From positions 89,710-153,709 of the forward strand of contig NZ_BCXI01000009.1 in NCBI RefSeq assembly GCF_001895025.1: a stretch of 64,000 nucleotides of DNA, given 5' to 3'. Shown piece after piece: positions 47,533 through 56,175 of this stretch. Source of the stretch: Rhodococcus zopfii NBRC 100606 = JCM 9919. GTDB lineage: Bacteria; Actinomycetota; Actinomycetes; Mycobacteriales; Mycobacteriaceae. Under the pieces are notes generated by a model. It saw only the letters and a list, made by a program, of their open reading frames with translations, did no database searches and was not told where the DNA came from. How positions within the stretch are numbered: the stretch's first letter is position 1; every line of letters starts with the position of its first letter. A program made the translations under genes and the position numbers.

Positions 47533-48357
47533 ATGGGTCGACTCGAGGGCAAGGTCGCGTTCATCACCGGTGCCGCGCGCGGTCAGGGCAGATCGCACGC
47601 GGTCCGTCTCGCGGAGGAGGGTGCATCCATCATCGCGATGGACATCTGCGAGCAGATTCCCACGGTGTTCTACCCGATGGCGACGAGCGAGGACCTCGCC
47701 GAGACCGAGCGTCTGGTGAAGGAAGCCGGCGGCGCCATCGTCACGTCGATCGGCGACGTCCGCAACATCGAGGACGTCCAGAACGCCTACAACGCGGGCA
47801 TCGAGCAGTTCGGCAAGGTCGACATCGTCCTCCCCAACGCCGGCATCATGCCCGTCATCGGGCCCGGAGAGCAGCGTCAGGCGTGGCACGACGCGATCGA
47901 CACCATGCTCACCGGCGTGTGGCACGTTCTCGAGGTGACCGTCCCGGATCTCGTCGAGCGCGGCGAGGGCGGTTCGATCATCATCACCAGCAGCGCGGCC
48001 GGCCTCACCAGCATCGGGCTCAACACCCTGCCCGGCCAGGTCGGATACAGTGCCGCCAAGCACGGCGTCGTCGGCCTGATGCGCATCTACGCGAAACAGC
48101 TTGCCCCGCATAGCATCCGTGTGAACACGATTCATCCCACCGGGGTGAACACCCCGATGGTCGCGAACCTCGAGTACGCCGAGTTCCTCGGAGCGAACCC
48201 GGACGTCGCGGCAGACGAGTCCTACAAGAACCCGATGCCCGTCGAACTCATCGAGGCCGTCGACATCAGCAACGCCATCGTCTACCTGGCCTCCGACGAA
48301 GGCCGCTACGTCACCGGCGTGACCTTCCCCGTCGACGCCGGCTACAACATCCGCTGA
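47533..48357 (+). CDS. Mycofactocin-type short-chain dehydrogenase
   Basis: A 274-residue SDR with the pattern of mycofactocin-coupled oxidoreductases (TIGR03971). GAARGQGRSHAVRLAEEGA is followed by the insertion MDICEQIPTVFYPMATSED, which that family has between the second strand and third helix. PNAGIMP, SSAAGL and YSAAKHG supply the usual catalytic residues. Members carry tightly bound NAD(H) and pass electrons to mycofactocin; several oxidise terpene alcohols such as carveol. ATG 47533 follows GGAGAGGAAC. It is 19 bp upstream of an aldehyde dehydrogenase, so the pair may convert an alcohol to an acid. Confidence 0.85.
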   Translation: MGRLEGKVAFITGAARGQGRSHAVRLAEEGASIIAMDICEQIPTVFYPMATSEDLAETERLVKEAGGAIVTSIGDVRNIEDVQNAYNAGIEQFGKVDIVLPNAGIMPVIGPGEQRQAWHDAIDTMLTGVWHVLEVTVPDLVERGEGGSIIITSSAAGLTSIGLNTLPGQVGYSAAKHGVVGLMRIYAKQLAPHSIRVNTIHPTGVNTPMVANLEYAEFLGANPDVAADESYKNPMPVELIEAVDISNAIVYLASDEGRYVTGVTFPVDAGYNIR

Positions 48358-48376
48358 ACCCAAGGAGCTGCACGAC

Positions 48377-49861
48377 ATGACCACGACCGAAACCCAGGCC
48401 GGGACGTCACCGGCGATCGCCGATCGCGAACAGGTGTTCATCGGCGGCCGCTGGGTCGACTCGACGGGCGACGACTGGATCGACCTGGTCGACTCCTACA
48501 GCGAACAGACCGTCGCCCGGGTGCGGGCCGCGACCGCGGAGGACGTCGCCCGTGCCGTCGCGGCTGCGCGCGAGTCCTTCGACAAGGGTGACTGGGCCTC
48601 TCGCACCGTCGCCGAGCGCGCCGACGTCCTCGATGCGATCGCGGACGGCCTGGAAGCGCGACTCGACGACCTGACGACGCTCGGTGTCGTCGAGGTCGGT
48701 GTCCCGCTCGGAGTCAGCCAGCAGACCCAGCAGATGACCGTCGGCCTGTACCGTGCCGTCGCCGCTGCCGCCCGGACCATCGAACTCGTCGAGGAGCGGC
48801 CGCGTGCCGCCGGTGGCGTATCGCGGATCATCAAGGAGCCCACCGGAGTCGTCGCCGCGATCATCCCGTGGAACGGCCCGATCGGGACGATCGCGTTCAA
48901 GGTCGCGCCCGCTCTCGTCGCCGGTTGCTCGGTCGTCCTCAAGACCGCCCCCGATGCGCCGATCTCGCCGTCCGTGTTCGCCGACGTCATCGGCGATCTC
49001 GTCGAGCGCGGTCTCATCCCCGAGGGTGTCGTGAGCGTGCTGTGCGCCGATCGCGAGGTCTCCGAGTCGCTGGTGACGAACCCCGACGTCGACCACATCA
49101 CGTTCACGGGCAGCAGTGCCGCGGGTCGTCGCATCATGGCTCTCGCGAGCGAGCGCATCGCCCGGGTGTCCCTGGAACTCGGCGGCAAGTCGGCCGCGAT
49201 CATCCTCGACGACGCGGACCTCGGACACGTCCTGCAGACGCTGCCCATGGGCGGCTGCATGCAGTCCGGCCAGGCATGCATCGCCCTGACCCGCGTCCTG
49301 GTCTCCCGCAAGCGCCACGACGAGGTTCTCGAGGCGCTCAAGGCCGCGTACGGCGCCCTGCCGATCGGCAACCCGTGGGAGCCCACCAACTTCCTCGGCC
49401 CCCTCGCGTCGCAGCGTCACCTCGACCGCGTACTCGGCTACATCGACATCGCGAAGGCGGAGGGTGCCACCGTCGCTCTCGGTGGCGGCCGCCCCGAGGG
49501 TGTCGACCAGGGCTTCTTCGTCGCGCCGACCCTGCTCGACGGCGTCGCGCCCGACTCCCGTATCGCGCAGGAAGAGGTCTTCGGTCCGGTGATCTCCGTG
49601 ATCACGTACGAGGACGAGGACGACGCCGTGGCGATCGCCAACAACTCCGACTACGGCCTCTCGGGTGCCGTGTACACCGAGGACCTCGATCGCGGTTTCG
49701 AGATCGCCAAGCGCATCCGTACCGGAACCATCAGCGTCAACACCGCGACGATGGACTTCACGCTGCCGTTCGGCGGCTACAAGCAGTCCGGGTTGGGTCG
49801 CGAGGGTGGCGTCGAGGGTATCGAGGAGTTCCTCGAAACCAAGACCGTCCACATGCCCTGA
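48377..49861 (+). CDS. Aldehyde dehydrogenase (copy 2)
   Basis: A 494-residue aldehyde dehydrogenase with IIPWNGPIGTIAFKVAPAL, FTGSSAAGRRI, SLELGGKSAA (catalytic Glu) and SGQACIALTR (catalytic Cys), plus EEVFGPVIS. It is coupled to the mycofactocin-type SDR and would oxidise the aldehyde formed there. ATG 48377 follows AAGGAG. A strong terminator (49872-49913) ends the unit. Confidence 0.92.
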   Translation: MTTTETQAGTSPAIADREQVFIGGRWVDSTGDDWIDLVDSYSEQTVARVRAATAEDVARAVAAARESFDKGDWASRTVAERADVLDAIADGLEARLDDLTTLGVVEVGVPLGVSQQTQQMTVGLYRAVAAAARTIELVEERPRAAGGVSRIIKEPTGVVAAIIPWNGPIGTIAFKVAPALVAGCSVVLKTAPDAPISPSVFADVIGDLVERGLIPEGVVSVLCADREVSESLVTNPDVDHITFTGSSAAGRRIMALASERIARVSLELGGKSAAIILDDADLGHVLQTLPMGGCMQSGQACIALTRVLVSRKRHDEVLEALKAAYGALPIGNPWEPTNFLGPLASQRHLDRVLGYIDIAKAEGATVALGGGRPEGVDQGFFVAPTLLDGVAPDSRIAQEEVFGPVISVITYEDEDDAVAIANNSDYGLSGAVYTEDLDRGFEIAKRIRTGTISVNTATMDFTLPFGGYKQSGLGREGGVEGIEEFLETKTVHMP

Positions 49862-49871
49862 TAGGCGGGTG

Positions 49872-49913
49872 AACACCACTGCCCCCGGTCCTCGGACCGG
49901 GGGCAGTGGTGTT
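49872..49913. terminator. Hairpin terminator between aldehyde dehydrogenase and TetR genes
   Basis: Perfect 19-bp arms (49872-49890 and 49895-49913) with loop CTCG. It sits between convergent genes and should stop transcription both ways. Confidence 0.9.
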
Positions 49914-49925
49914 TCGTGACCAGAA

Positions 49926-50552
49926 TCAGTCGACGGTTTCGTTGCGCATGACGCCGTACAGGAAGCTGCGGACCATCTCCTCGAACAACTGCTTCGAGGT
50001 CATCTCGTTCTCCGCGAGCGCCCGGGTGAGCAGCGGCTGCGACTCCGGGTCGACGTTCGGGAAGATCGTCGACTTGGTGCTCGGTTTGCGCATCGCCTCG
50101 GTGAGGACGGCGCCGAGGGTGAGTCGTTCCATGCCGTCGAGGATCTGCACGTGCAGCCGCGTCGGCACGTTCGACGCTTCGAGGAAACGCGCGGTTTCCT
50201 CGTAGCTGCCGATCAGAAGATCGCGCGGCAGGTACTGGAGCAGGATCGGCGCCGCGTTGCGGTGTTTGAGGATCGATCGGCGCAGATTCGAGCTCAGCGC
50301 AACGAAGTACTCGGGCCAGTCGGGCCCGGGCTTGCGGCGGGGGATGGCGATGGCGCCGGCGATGTGCTGCGCGACCGCGGAGAGAATCTCCGACTTGTCG
50401 GAGAAATGGTGGTACAGCGACGGTGCCCGGACCCCGAGGTGCTTGGCCAAACGCGGAAGACTGAAGGCGTCGAGCCCCTCGGAGTCGATGATCTCGATGG
50501 ATGCGGCGACCGCTGTGGCGCGACTGATGAGAGGTTTCGACGGTCGGGCCAT
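49926..50552 (-). CDS. TetR-family regulator
   Basis: A 208-residue TetR protein. The helix-turn-helix (about 28-50) reads LPRLAKHLGVRAPSLYHHF, and the segment FSLPRLA is followed by the ligand domain. It is the same subfamily as the TetR at 32473, sharing LGVRAPSLYxHFxDKxEIL. It ends just inside the terminator at 49872 and is upstream-neighbour to a hydrolase gene on the same strand (50629). Likely target: nearby catabolic promoters, possibly the palindromes at 46255 or 52365 (inference). Confidence 0.85.
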   Translation of the reverse strand: MARPSKPLISRATAVAASIEIIDSEGLDAFSLPRLAKHLGVRAPSLYHHFSDKSEILSAVAQHIAGAIAIPRRKPGPDWPEYFVALSSNLRRSILKHRNAAPILLQYLPRDLLIGSYEETARFLEASNVPTRLHVQILDGMERLTLGAVLTEAMRKPSTKSTIFPNVDPESQPLLTRALAENEMTSKQLFEEMVRSFLYGVMRNETVD

Positions 50553-50628
50553 GTCTCGCTTCCGGCTCGTGGGGGTGCCGGCGGACGCGCGGCGGGTCGA
50601 GGTCGAATGGTATCGGTTGGGGCGGAGC

Positions 50629-51498
50629 CTACGGTCCGACGGTCGCGACGGTCCCGGCCAGGAAATCGATCAGGCCCAGGCTCAGCACGTCGTTGTCGTC
50701 GCCGCCGACCATGTGCCCGGCGCCGCCGACGTCGATGTACCGCGCCCCGGGGATCAGTTCGAGGAGCTCTTCTGCACCCTCGCGGCTGACCACATCCGAC
50801 TGCGCCCCGCGGATCAGCAACGTCGGGACGGTGACGGCACGTGCCGCCGTGCGGGCCCGGTTCTCGCGGACCTCGACCGTTTCGGGGGCGTGGGAGGCCT
50901 CCGCGAGCATGCGCGGGTCCCAGTGCCAGTACCAGCGACCGTCCCGTTCACGCAGGTTCTTGCGCAGTCCGTCCGCTCGCGGCTGCCGGCGACGGTTCGG
51001 GTTGTAGGCGACGACCGCCTCGAGCGCGGCGTCGAGACTGTCGAAGCCGTCCAGACCCGCACGCATGAACCCGGTGATCCGGCCGATGCCCTCCGGCTCC
51101 GCCTTCGGCGTGATGTCGACGAGCACCAGCGCACGGGCCAGCCCCGGATCGTCACCGATCGCCACGAGGGATGCCATGCCACCGAGTGACGCGCCGACCA
51201 GGACGGGCGGGGTGTCGAGTTCCCCGACGATCGCGCGGATGTCGCGGGCGTGTGCGTCGTAGCTGTAGTCGCCGTCGGGTGCCCACTCGCTGTCGCCGTG
51301 TCCGCGACCGTCGATCGCGTAGGCGCGCCAGCCGTTCTCGGCGAGCCGTGCGCCGGTCCGCTGCCACGAATGCCGCGTCTGCCCACCGCCGTGGAACAGC
51401 AGGACGGTGCCGGCCACGGTGCCGGCAGGTTCCCACCGGTCGGCGGCGAGGGACACGCCGTCGCCGCGGAGGATCGTCGGTGCGGGGCTTGGGGTCAT
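50629..51498 (-). CDS. Alpha/beta-hydrolase
   Basis: A 289-residue alpha/beta-hydrolase with an intact nucleophile elbow GASLGG (VLVGASLGGMAS), an acid loop (LLIRGAQSDVVS) and a histidine (VGGAGHMVGGDDND). The N-terminal part has HGGGQTRHSW, the usual oxyanion-hole strand. It might cleave an ester or a C-C bond in a ring-cleaved intermediate. Start ATG 51498 gives the family length; the frame extends to 51582 without support. It is followed by the TetR gene on the same strand and preceded by an SDR. Confidence 0.82.
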   Translation of the reverse strand: MTPSPAPTILRGDGVSLAADRWEPAGTVAGTVLLFHGGGQTRHSWQRTGARLAENGWRAYAIDGRGHGDSEWAPDGDYSYDAHARDIRAIVGELDTPPVLVGASLGGMASLVAIGDDPGLARALVLVDITPKAEPEGIGRITGFMRAGLDGFDSLDAALEAVVAYNPNRRRQPRADGLRKNLRERDGRWYWHWDPRMLAEASHAPETVEVRENRARTAARAVTVPTLLIRGAQSDVVSREGAEELLELIPGARYIDVGGAGHMVGGDDNDVLSLGLIDFLAGTVATVGP

Positions 51499-51520
51499 CT
51501 GGATCCTAACGTTCGAGAGA

Positions 51521-52312
51521 TCAGTGCCCGGAGGTTCCGCCGTCGACGGCGAGCGTCGAGCCGGTGATGTACCCGGAGGCACGGCTCGCGAGGAAAATCA
51601 CCGCGGCGTCGATCTCGTGCTGCTGTGCCGTGCGGCCGAGCGAACTGCCGCGCAGGAACTCGTCGAGAATATCCGAGGACATCTCGGAGATCAGATCCGT
51701 CTCGACGAAGCCCGGTGCGATCGCGTTGACCCGGATGCCCTTGCGCTTCGCCCACTGGTTCGACAGGTCGCGGGTCAGACCGATGAGCCCGGCCTTGCTC
51801 GCCGCGTACGCGGCCTGGGGAAGTACCGACTTGATCAGGCCGAGCATGCTCGAGACGTTGACGATGCTCGATCCCGGTTCCATGACGCGACCGCACGCCT
51901 GGGCGGCCCAGTAGCTGCCCATCAGGTTCACGTCGAGAACCGCACGGAATTCGTCGGGGTTCTCGCGCGTCGCGGGCGCCGAACTCGTGACGCCTGCGTT
52001 GTTGACGAGGACGTCGAGCCGGCCGAAGTCGCCGACCGCGGCTCGGGCGAGGGCGTCGCACTGCTCGGGGACGGTGACATCGGTCGGTACGACGAGGCAC
52101 CGGCGTCCGGTCGCCTCGACGGAGCGTGCGACGGCCTCGAGACGGTCGCGCCGGCGGGCCGCGATCACGACGTCGGCGCCCGCTTCGGCCAGCGCGCGGG
52201 CGAATCCGGCGCCGAGTCCGCTGCCTGCGCCCGTGACGACCGCGACCGACCCGTCCAGGCGGAAGAGGTCGAGAACGGAATCGGTTTCGGCGGAAGGCGA
52301 AGTCGAGGTCAT
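51521..52312 (-). CDS. Short-chain dehydrogenase/reductase
   Basis: A 263-residue SDR: TGAGSGLGAGFARALAEAGA cofactor motif, NNAGVTSS, NVSSMLGL and YAASKAG catalytic residues, ending GYITGSTLAVDGGTSGH. Likely oxidises a hydroxyl to a ketone in the local pathway. It begins at ATG 52312 and runs left into the hydrolase and TetR genes, and is divergent from the reductase gene across an AT-rich promoter region. A longer frame to 52354 would overlap that promoter. Confidence 0.86.
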   Translation of the reverse strand: MTSTSPSAETDSVLDLFRLDGSVAVVTGAGSGLGAGFARALAEAGADVVIAARRRDRLEAVARSVEATGRRCLVVPTDVTVPEQCDALARAAVGDFGRLDVLVNNAGVTSSAPATRENPDEFRAVLDVNLMGSYWAAQACGRVMEPGSSIVNVSSMLGLIKSVLPQAAYAASKAGLIGLTRDLSNQWAKRKGIRVNAIAPGFVETDLISEMSSDILDEFLRGSSLGRTAQQHEIDAAVIFLASRASGYITGSTLAVDGGTSGH

Positions 52313-52348
52313 GAGAGCTCCGTGTGCGCGTCGGGGGGGAGTGGGGGG

Positions 52349-52383
52349 TTGCACCCCATAAAACTAATTACATAAGATTACAT
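52349..52383 (+). promoter_or_regulatory. AT-rich divergent promoter with repeats, upstream of the reductase
   Basis: TTGCAC (52349-52354), 18-bp spacer and TAAGAT (52373-52378) form a rightward promoter that places the start near 52386. ATTACAT is directly repeated 10 bp apart (52367-52373 and 52377-52383), and TAAT-N8-ATTA (52365-52380) is an imperfect operator-like palindrome. The leftward SDR presumably uses the same region. Confidence 0.55.
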
Positions 52384-52415
52384 GGCAGGTGAAATCTACG
52401 GGAGCGAGTGCGCCG

Positions 52416-53378
52416 ATGGCCGGAAATGCCGCCAGCGATCAGAGCAAGATGCAGGTGATCGGAAAGGACGTGGTCTCAGTCGGCGTCGTCGCGGTCCGGT
52501 TCGCCGATCCGGACGGCGGTGACGTTCCGGCTTGGGATCCCGGCGCCCACATCGATCTGGTCGTCGACGGGAACACCGAACGCCAGTACTCGCTGTGTGG
52601 CGACCCCGCGGATCGGAAGTCGTTGACCGTCGCGGTCCTCCGGGAGGAGAACGGCCGCGGCGGATCCAGGTGGGTCCACGATGCGCTTCAGGTCGGTGAC
52701 CTCGTCGGAATCGGGGGGCCGCGAAACAATTTCGCCCTCGCGAGCGCGCAGTCGTTCCTGTTCGTTGCGGGCGGGATCGGCATCACTCCGCTGCTTCCGA
52801 TGGTGCGCGCGGTCGACGCGGCCGGGGCCGACTGGAAGCTGCTGTACGGCGGCCGGAACCGGTCCTCGATGGCGTTCGCGGACGAACTGGCCGACGCCTA
52901 CCCCGACCGTGTCGAACTGCGCCCGCAGGACGAGTTCGGAATCCTCGACCTGTCCGCCGCGCTCGATGCCGTCGCGGACGGGACGGCCGTCTACTGCTGC
53001 GGACCCGAGCCGCTGCTGCAGGCGATCGAGAACGAATGCCGGGGCCGGAGCAATCTGACCCTGCACCTCGAGCGCTTTGCCGCCAAGGAACGACCTGCCG
53101 GTGCGGTGGATGCGGCGTTCGAGGTCGAGCTGCGGCGGAGCGGGACGACCGTCGAGGTCGCGGCGGACGAATCGATGCTCGACGCGGTCCTCCGGGCCGG
53201 AGGCGACGTGCCGTTCTCGTGCCGGGAGGGCACATGCGGCACCTGTGAAACCGCGGTGCTGGACGGGGTTCCCGACCATCGCGACTCGGTGCTCACCGAA
53301 GACGAACAGGCCGCCAACGACTGCATGATGATCTGCGTTTCGCGCAGCTGCAGCGCGAAGCTCGTCCTGGATCTCTGA
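52416..53378 (+). CDS. Phthalate-dioxygenase-type reductase (FMN, NAD, 2Fe-2S)
   Basis: About 320 residues in three parts. An FMN/FAD-binding barrel (RQYSLCGDP, about 80-90 residues in), an NAD domain (AGGIGITPLLPMV and YCCGPEPLL), and a C-terminal plant-type 2Fe-2S domain (CREGTCGTCETAVLDG ... MICVSRS). This order is that of phthalate dioxygenase reductase, which feeds electrons to alpha-only Rieske oxygenases. So it may serve those at 34726 and 45014. I prefer ATG 52416, within 30 bases of the predicted transcript start; GTG 52389 is also in frame. Confidence 0.87.
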   Translation: MAGNAASDQSKMQVIGKDVVSVGVVAVRFADPDGGDVPAWDPGAHIDLVVDGNTERQYSLCGDPADRKSLTVAVLREENGRGGSRWVHDALQVGDLVGIGGPRNNFALASAQSFLFVAGGIGITPLLPMVRAVDAAGADWKLLYGGRNRSSMAFADELADAYPDRVELRPQDEFGILDLSAALDAVADGTAVYCCGPEPLLQAIENECRGRSNLTLHLERFAAKERPAGAVDAAFEVELRRSGTTVEVAADESMLDAVLRAGGDVPFSCREGTCGTCETAVLDGVPDHRDSVLTEDEQAANDCMMICVSRSCSAKLVLDL

Positions 53379-53389
53379 CCGACTGTGTT

Positions 53390-53436
53390 GCAAATTACAA
53401 ATTTTGATTGACGTCTCATCGGGTACCGGATACCGT
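53390..53436 (+). promoter_or_regulatory. Operator box GCAAA-N8-TTTGA and promoter of acyl-CoA ligase gene
   Basis: The box (53390-53407) is GCAAA-TTACAAAT-TTTGA. Directly after it comes -35 TTGACG (53408-53413), 17-bp spacer and -10 TACCGT (53431-53436). The combination box + TTGACG recurs at 56899-56922 with high identity over 29 bp. Other boxes of the form (A/G)CAAA-N8-TTTG occur at 56107, 60317 and 63582. A TetR encoded here is the likely binder. Confidence 0.68.
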
Positions 53437-53602
53437 GAACACCACGGTGAAAGGGAAGCGCGCTCCACGACTTCGTCGGAGTCGAATGCTCCTGCCGGTG
53501 AACCCGTTTCGATGATTCCCCTGCACCCGGACCGGAGGGTCCACCGCAGGCTCTCCGTAGCACGATGTCGCGAGTGTGCGACAGACGAAAGGTAAGGAAC
53601 AC

Positions 53603-55120
53603 ATGGCTGCCACCGTCGGTTCGGCATTGCACTGGTGGGCGAAGACGAAGGGGAATCAGGATGCGCTCGTCGTCGCGGGCGAATCCCTCACCTACCGTCA
53701 GCTCCAGGACTGGTCCAGCCGCATCGCGCGCACACTCGTCGAGCGCGGCATCGAGCGTGGACAGCGCGTCGGCGTACTCGGCCCGAACTCGCTGACCTGG
53801 CCGGTCGTCGCGCTCGGCGTCATCAAGGCAGGCGCGGTCCTGGTTCCGCTCAATCCGCGGTTCAAGCCGGCCGAACTTCGCAAGGTCGTCGACGATGCCG
53901 GCGCGGTCTTGGTCGTCACGCCCGAAGAGTTCGTCGCGACCGTCGAGGAGGCGCGCGACCTCGGCAGCACCTTCGAGACGCTGACCTTCGCGGACATCGC
54001 CGCGCTCCAGGACGGCGAGCAGGACGACTTCCGCGTCGACATCGAGCCCGACGAGCCGACGGCACTGCTGTTCACCAGCGGATCCACCGGCCTGTCCAAG
54101 GGCGTGATCTGCACGAACCGGACCCTGCTCAACATCGTCTTCGAAGCGACGCTGACCGAGGAGGGCTTCCGGCCCGGTTCCACGTCGCTGCTCGTGCTGC
54201 CGCTGGTCTTCACTCCGGGTCTCGTCTGGGGTCTGATCATGACGACCGTTCTCGGCGGCACCCTGGTCATCGAGAAGGAACTCGATCCGTCTCGCGCGGC
54301 CACGCTGCTCGGTGAGCACAAGGTCCAGGCCATTTTCGGCGTGCCGCTCATCTTCGACGCGATCTCACGCGCCCCCGAGTTCGCGGACGCCGACCTGTCC
54401 TCGCTGCGCACCGCCATCGTCGGTGGTGCCGCCGTCGCGCCGGCGCTGCTGAAGCGGTGGGCCGACAAGGGCGTCGCGCTGCGCCAGATCTACGGCATGA
54501 CCGAGGCCGGGGGCGTCGCCACCGCCACCCTCGTCGCCGAGGCGTTCGATCACCCCGACTCGTGCGGGTCGGGCTCGATCTTCACCGAGATCAAGGTCGT
54601 CCGCGCAGACGGCACCGAGGCCGATCCCGGTGAGGAAGGCGAAATCCTTCTGCGCGGTCCCGGCGTCACCCCCGGATACTGGAACGACGAGGAATCCACC
54701 GCGACCGCGCTGCGCGGCGGCTGGCTGCACAGCGGCGACCTCGGCACGCTCGACGAGGCCGGTCGCGTCAAGTTCGTCGACCGGCTCAAGGACCTCATCA
54801 TCACCGGTGGCATCAACATCTCGCCCGTCGAGATCGAGCGGGTCATCAGCGAGATCCCCGGCGTCCAGGAGGTCGCGGTGATCGCGGCGTCCGACGACCG
54901 GTTCGGCGAGACCCCCGCCGCGATCGTGACCGTCGCCGAAGGCGTCGACGAGGCGACCATCGTCGAGCACTGCGACCGGCTGATGGCCGACTACAAGGTT
55001 CCGCGCTACGTCGTGATCCGCGACGAGCCGCTGCCCCGGCTCCCGAGCGGCAAGCTGTCGAAGACCGCGATCCGGTCCGAATACCGGGACGTGTCCGAAC
55101 GTTTCGAGAAGGTGCGCTGA
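53603..55120 (+). CDS. Acyl-CoA ligase (AMP-forming), second copy
   Basis: A 505-residue ANL-family ligase. It has FTSGSTGLSKG (ATP-binding loop, about 168-178), YGMTEAGGVA, GGWLHSGDLG and DRLKDLIITGG, with the C-terminal lysine in PSGKLSKTAIR. It activates a free acid to its CoA thioester. ATG 53603 is preceded by AAGGAAC-type site. It is followed after 37 bp by the crotonase, probably co-transcribed from the promoter at 53408-53436. It is similar in type to the ligase at 33176 but not closely alike. Confidence 0.9.
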   Translation: MAATVGSALHWWAKTKGNQDALVVAGESLTYRQLQDWSSRIARTLVERGIERGQRVGVLGPNSLTWPVVALGVIKAGAVLVPLNPRFKPAELRKVVDDAGAVLVVTPEEFVATVEEARDLGSTFETLTFADIAALQDGEQDDFRVDIEPDEPTALLFTSGSTGLSKGVICTNRTLLNIVFEATLTEEGFRPGSTSLLVLPLVFTPGLVWGLIMTTVLGGTLVIEKELDPSRAATLLGEHKVQAIFGVPLIFDAISRAPEFADADLSSLRTAIVGGAAVAPALLKRWADKGVALRQIYGMTEAGGVATATLVAEAFDHPDSCGSGSIFTEIKVVRADGTEADPGEEGEILLRGPGVTPGYWNDEESTATALRGGWLHSGDLGTLDEAGRVKFVDRLKDLIITGGINISPVEIERVISEIPGVQEVAVIAASDDRFGETPAAIVTVAEGVDEATIVEHCDRLMADYKVPRYVVIRDEPLPRLPSGKLSKTAIRSEYRDVSERFEKVR

Positions 55121-55157
55121 CCTTCACGGGTCCGTGATCCGCGGAAGGAAGCAGTCA

Positions 55158-56000
55158 GTGTCCCAGGCAGCGACCGACGACATCGTCGTTCTCGAACACC
55201 GCGGCGAGATCGCCGTTGTCAGATTGAACCGGCCCGACCGCCTCAACGCGTTCACCAACGAGATGTGTCACAGACTCGTCGCGATCTTCGACGAGACCGA
55301 CGCGGACGACTCGGTGCGGGCCGTCGTCCTCACCGGTACCGGTCGCGCATTCTGTGCCGGAGCGGACCTCGCGGCGGGCGGCGACACGTTCGTCCTCGGT
55401 GACGATCCGGATACCGGTGGGGCACCGCCGGATACGGGCGGACAGGTCGCGCTGCGGATCTACCGGTCGCTCAAGCCTGTGATCGCCGCGATCAACGGAC
55501 CGGCCGCGGGCGTCGGCGTCACGATGACGCTGCCGGCCGACATCCGGATCGCGTCGGACACGGCGAAGTTCGGGTTCGTGTTCGCCCGGCGTGGACTCGT
55601 GCCGGAAGCCTGCTCGACCTGGTTCCTGCCCCGGGTCGTCGGAATCTCGACCGCGGTCGAGTGGACGGTGGGCGGCCGGATGGTGCCGGCGGCGGAAGCG
55701 CTCGAGCGGGGACTCGTCCGCGAGCTGGTTCCGGCCGGGCAGGTCCTGGACCGGGCCCTCGAGATCGCCCGCGACCTCGTGACCGGCAAGGCACCGGTAT
55801 CGGTCGCGCTGACCCGTCAGCTGATGTGGCGGATGCTCGGTGCGCCCGAACCCGAGATCGCGCATCGTGCCGAATCGATCGGTATCCACGTCCGCGGAAC
55901 GTCGGGCGACGTGCGGGAAGGGGTCGATGCCTTCCTCTCGAAGCGAGAACCCGAGTTTCCGGACACGGTGTCCGACGGACTACCGGACCTCTTCCGGTAG
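55158..56000 (+). CDS. Enoyl-CoA hydratase/isomerase, close paralogue of 23381-24223
   Basis: A 280-residue crotonase with oxyanion segments GRAFCAGADLA and NGPAAGVGVTM, and PEACSTWFLP. It aligns end to end without gaps with the protein at 23381-24223, with most residues equal. Start GTG 55158 follows GGAAGGA. It lies directly after the acyl-CoA ligase, so an acid would be activated and its unsaturated CoA ester hydrated. A terminator follows (56034-56066). Duplicated copies may have diverged in substrate or regulation. Confidence 0.9.
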   Translation: MSQAATDDIVVLEHRGEIAVVRLNRPDRLNAFTNEMCHRLVAIFDETDADDSVRAVVLTGTGRAFCAGADLAAGGDTFVLGDDPDTGGAPPDTGGQVALRIYRSLKPVIAAINGPAAGVGVTMTLPADIRIASDTAKFGFVFARRGLVPEACSTWFLPRVVGISTAVEWTVGGRMVPAAEALERGLVRELVPAGQVLDRALEIARDLVTGKAPVSVALTRQLMWRMLGAPEPEIAHRAESIGIHVRGTSGDVREGVDAFLSKREPEFPDTVSDGLPDLFR

Positions 56001-56033
56001 TCGACGAGAACCGAACCCGCCCGCGCGGGTCCC

Positions 56034-56066
56034 GAACGCCCCGGAGGTTCCATCTCCGGGGCGTTC
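56034..56066. terminator. Hairpin terminator after the crotonase gene
   Basis: Perfect 13-bp arms (56034-56046 and 56054-56066) with a 7-base loop, located 33 bp past the crotonase stop. It separates the ligase-crotonase unit from the TetR gene. Confidence 0.85.
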
Positions 56067-56106
56067 GCGTGCGTCGTGACCCGGTGTGACACGGCTCGTT
56101 TCGCTG

Positions 56107-56124
56107 ACAAGTAACGAATCTTGT
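56107..56124 (+). promoter_or_regulatory. Operator box ACAAG-N8-CTTGT upstream of TetR gene
   Basis: ACAAG-TAACGAAT-CTTGT is a perfect 5-bp-arm palindrome with an 8-bp gap, 51 bp before the TetR start at 56176. It matches the family of boxes in this region and suggests the TetR represses itself. Confidence 0.65.
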
Positions 56125-56175
56125 ATCATCAGAAGACATATCTGCAGGGAACCTAGAAGTTTCAGGAGCAAAGAC

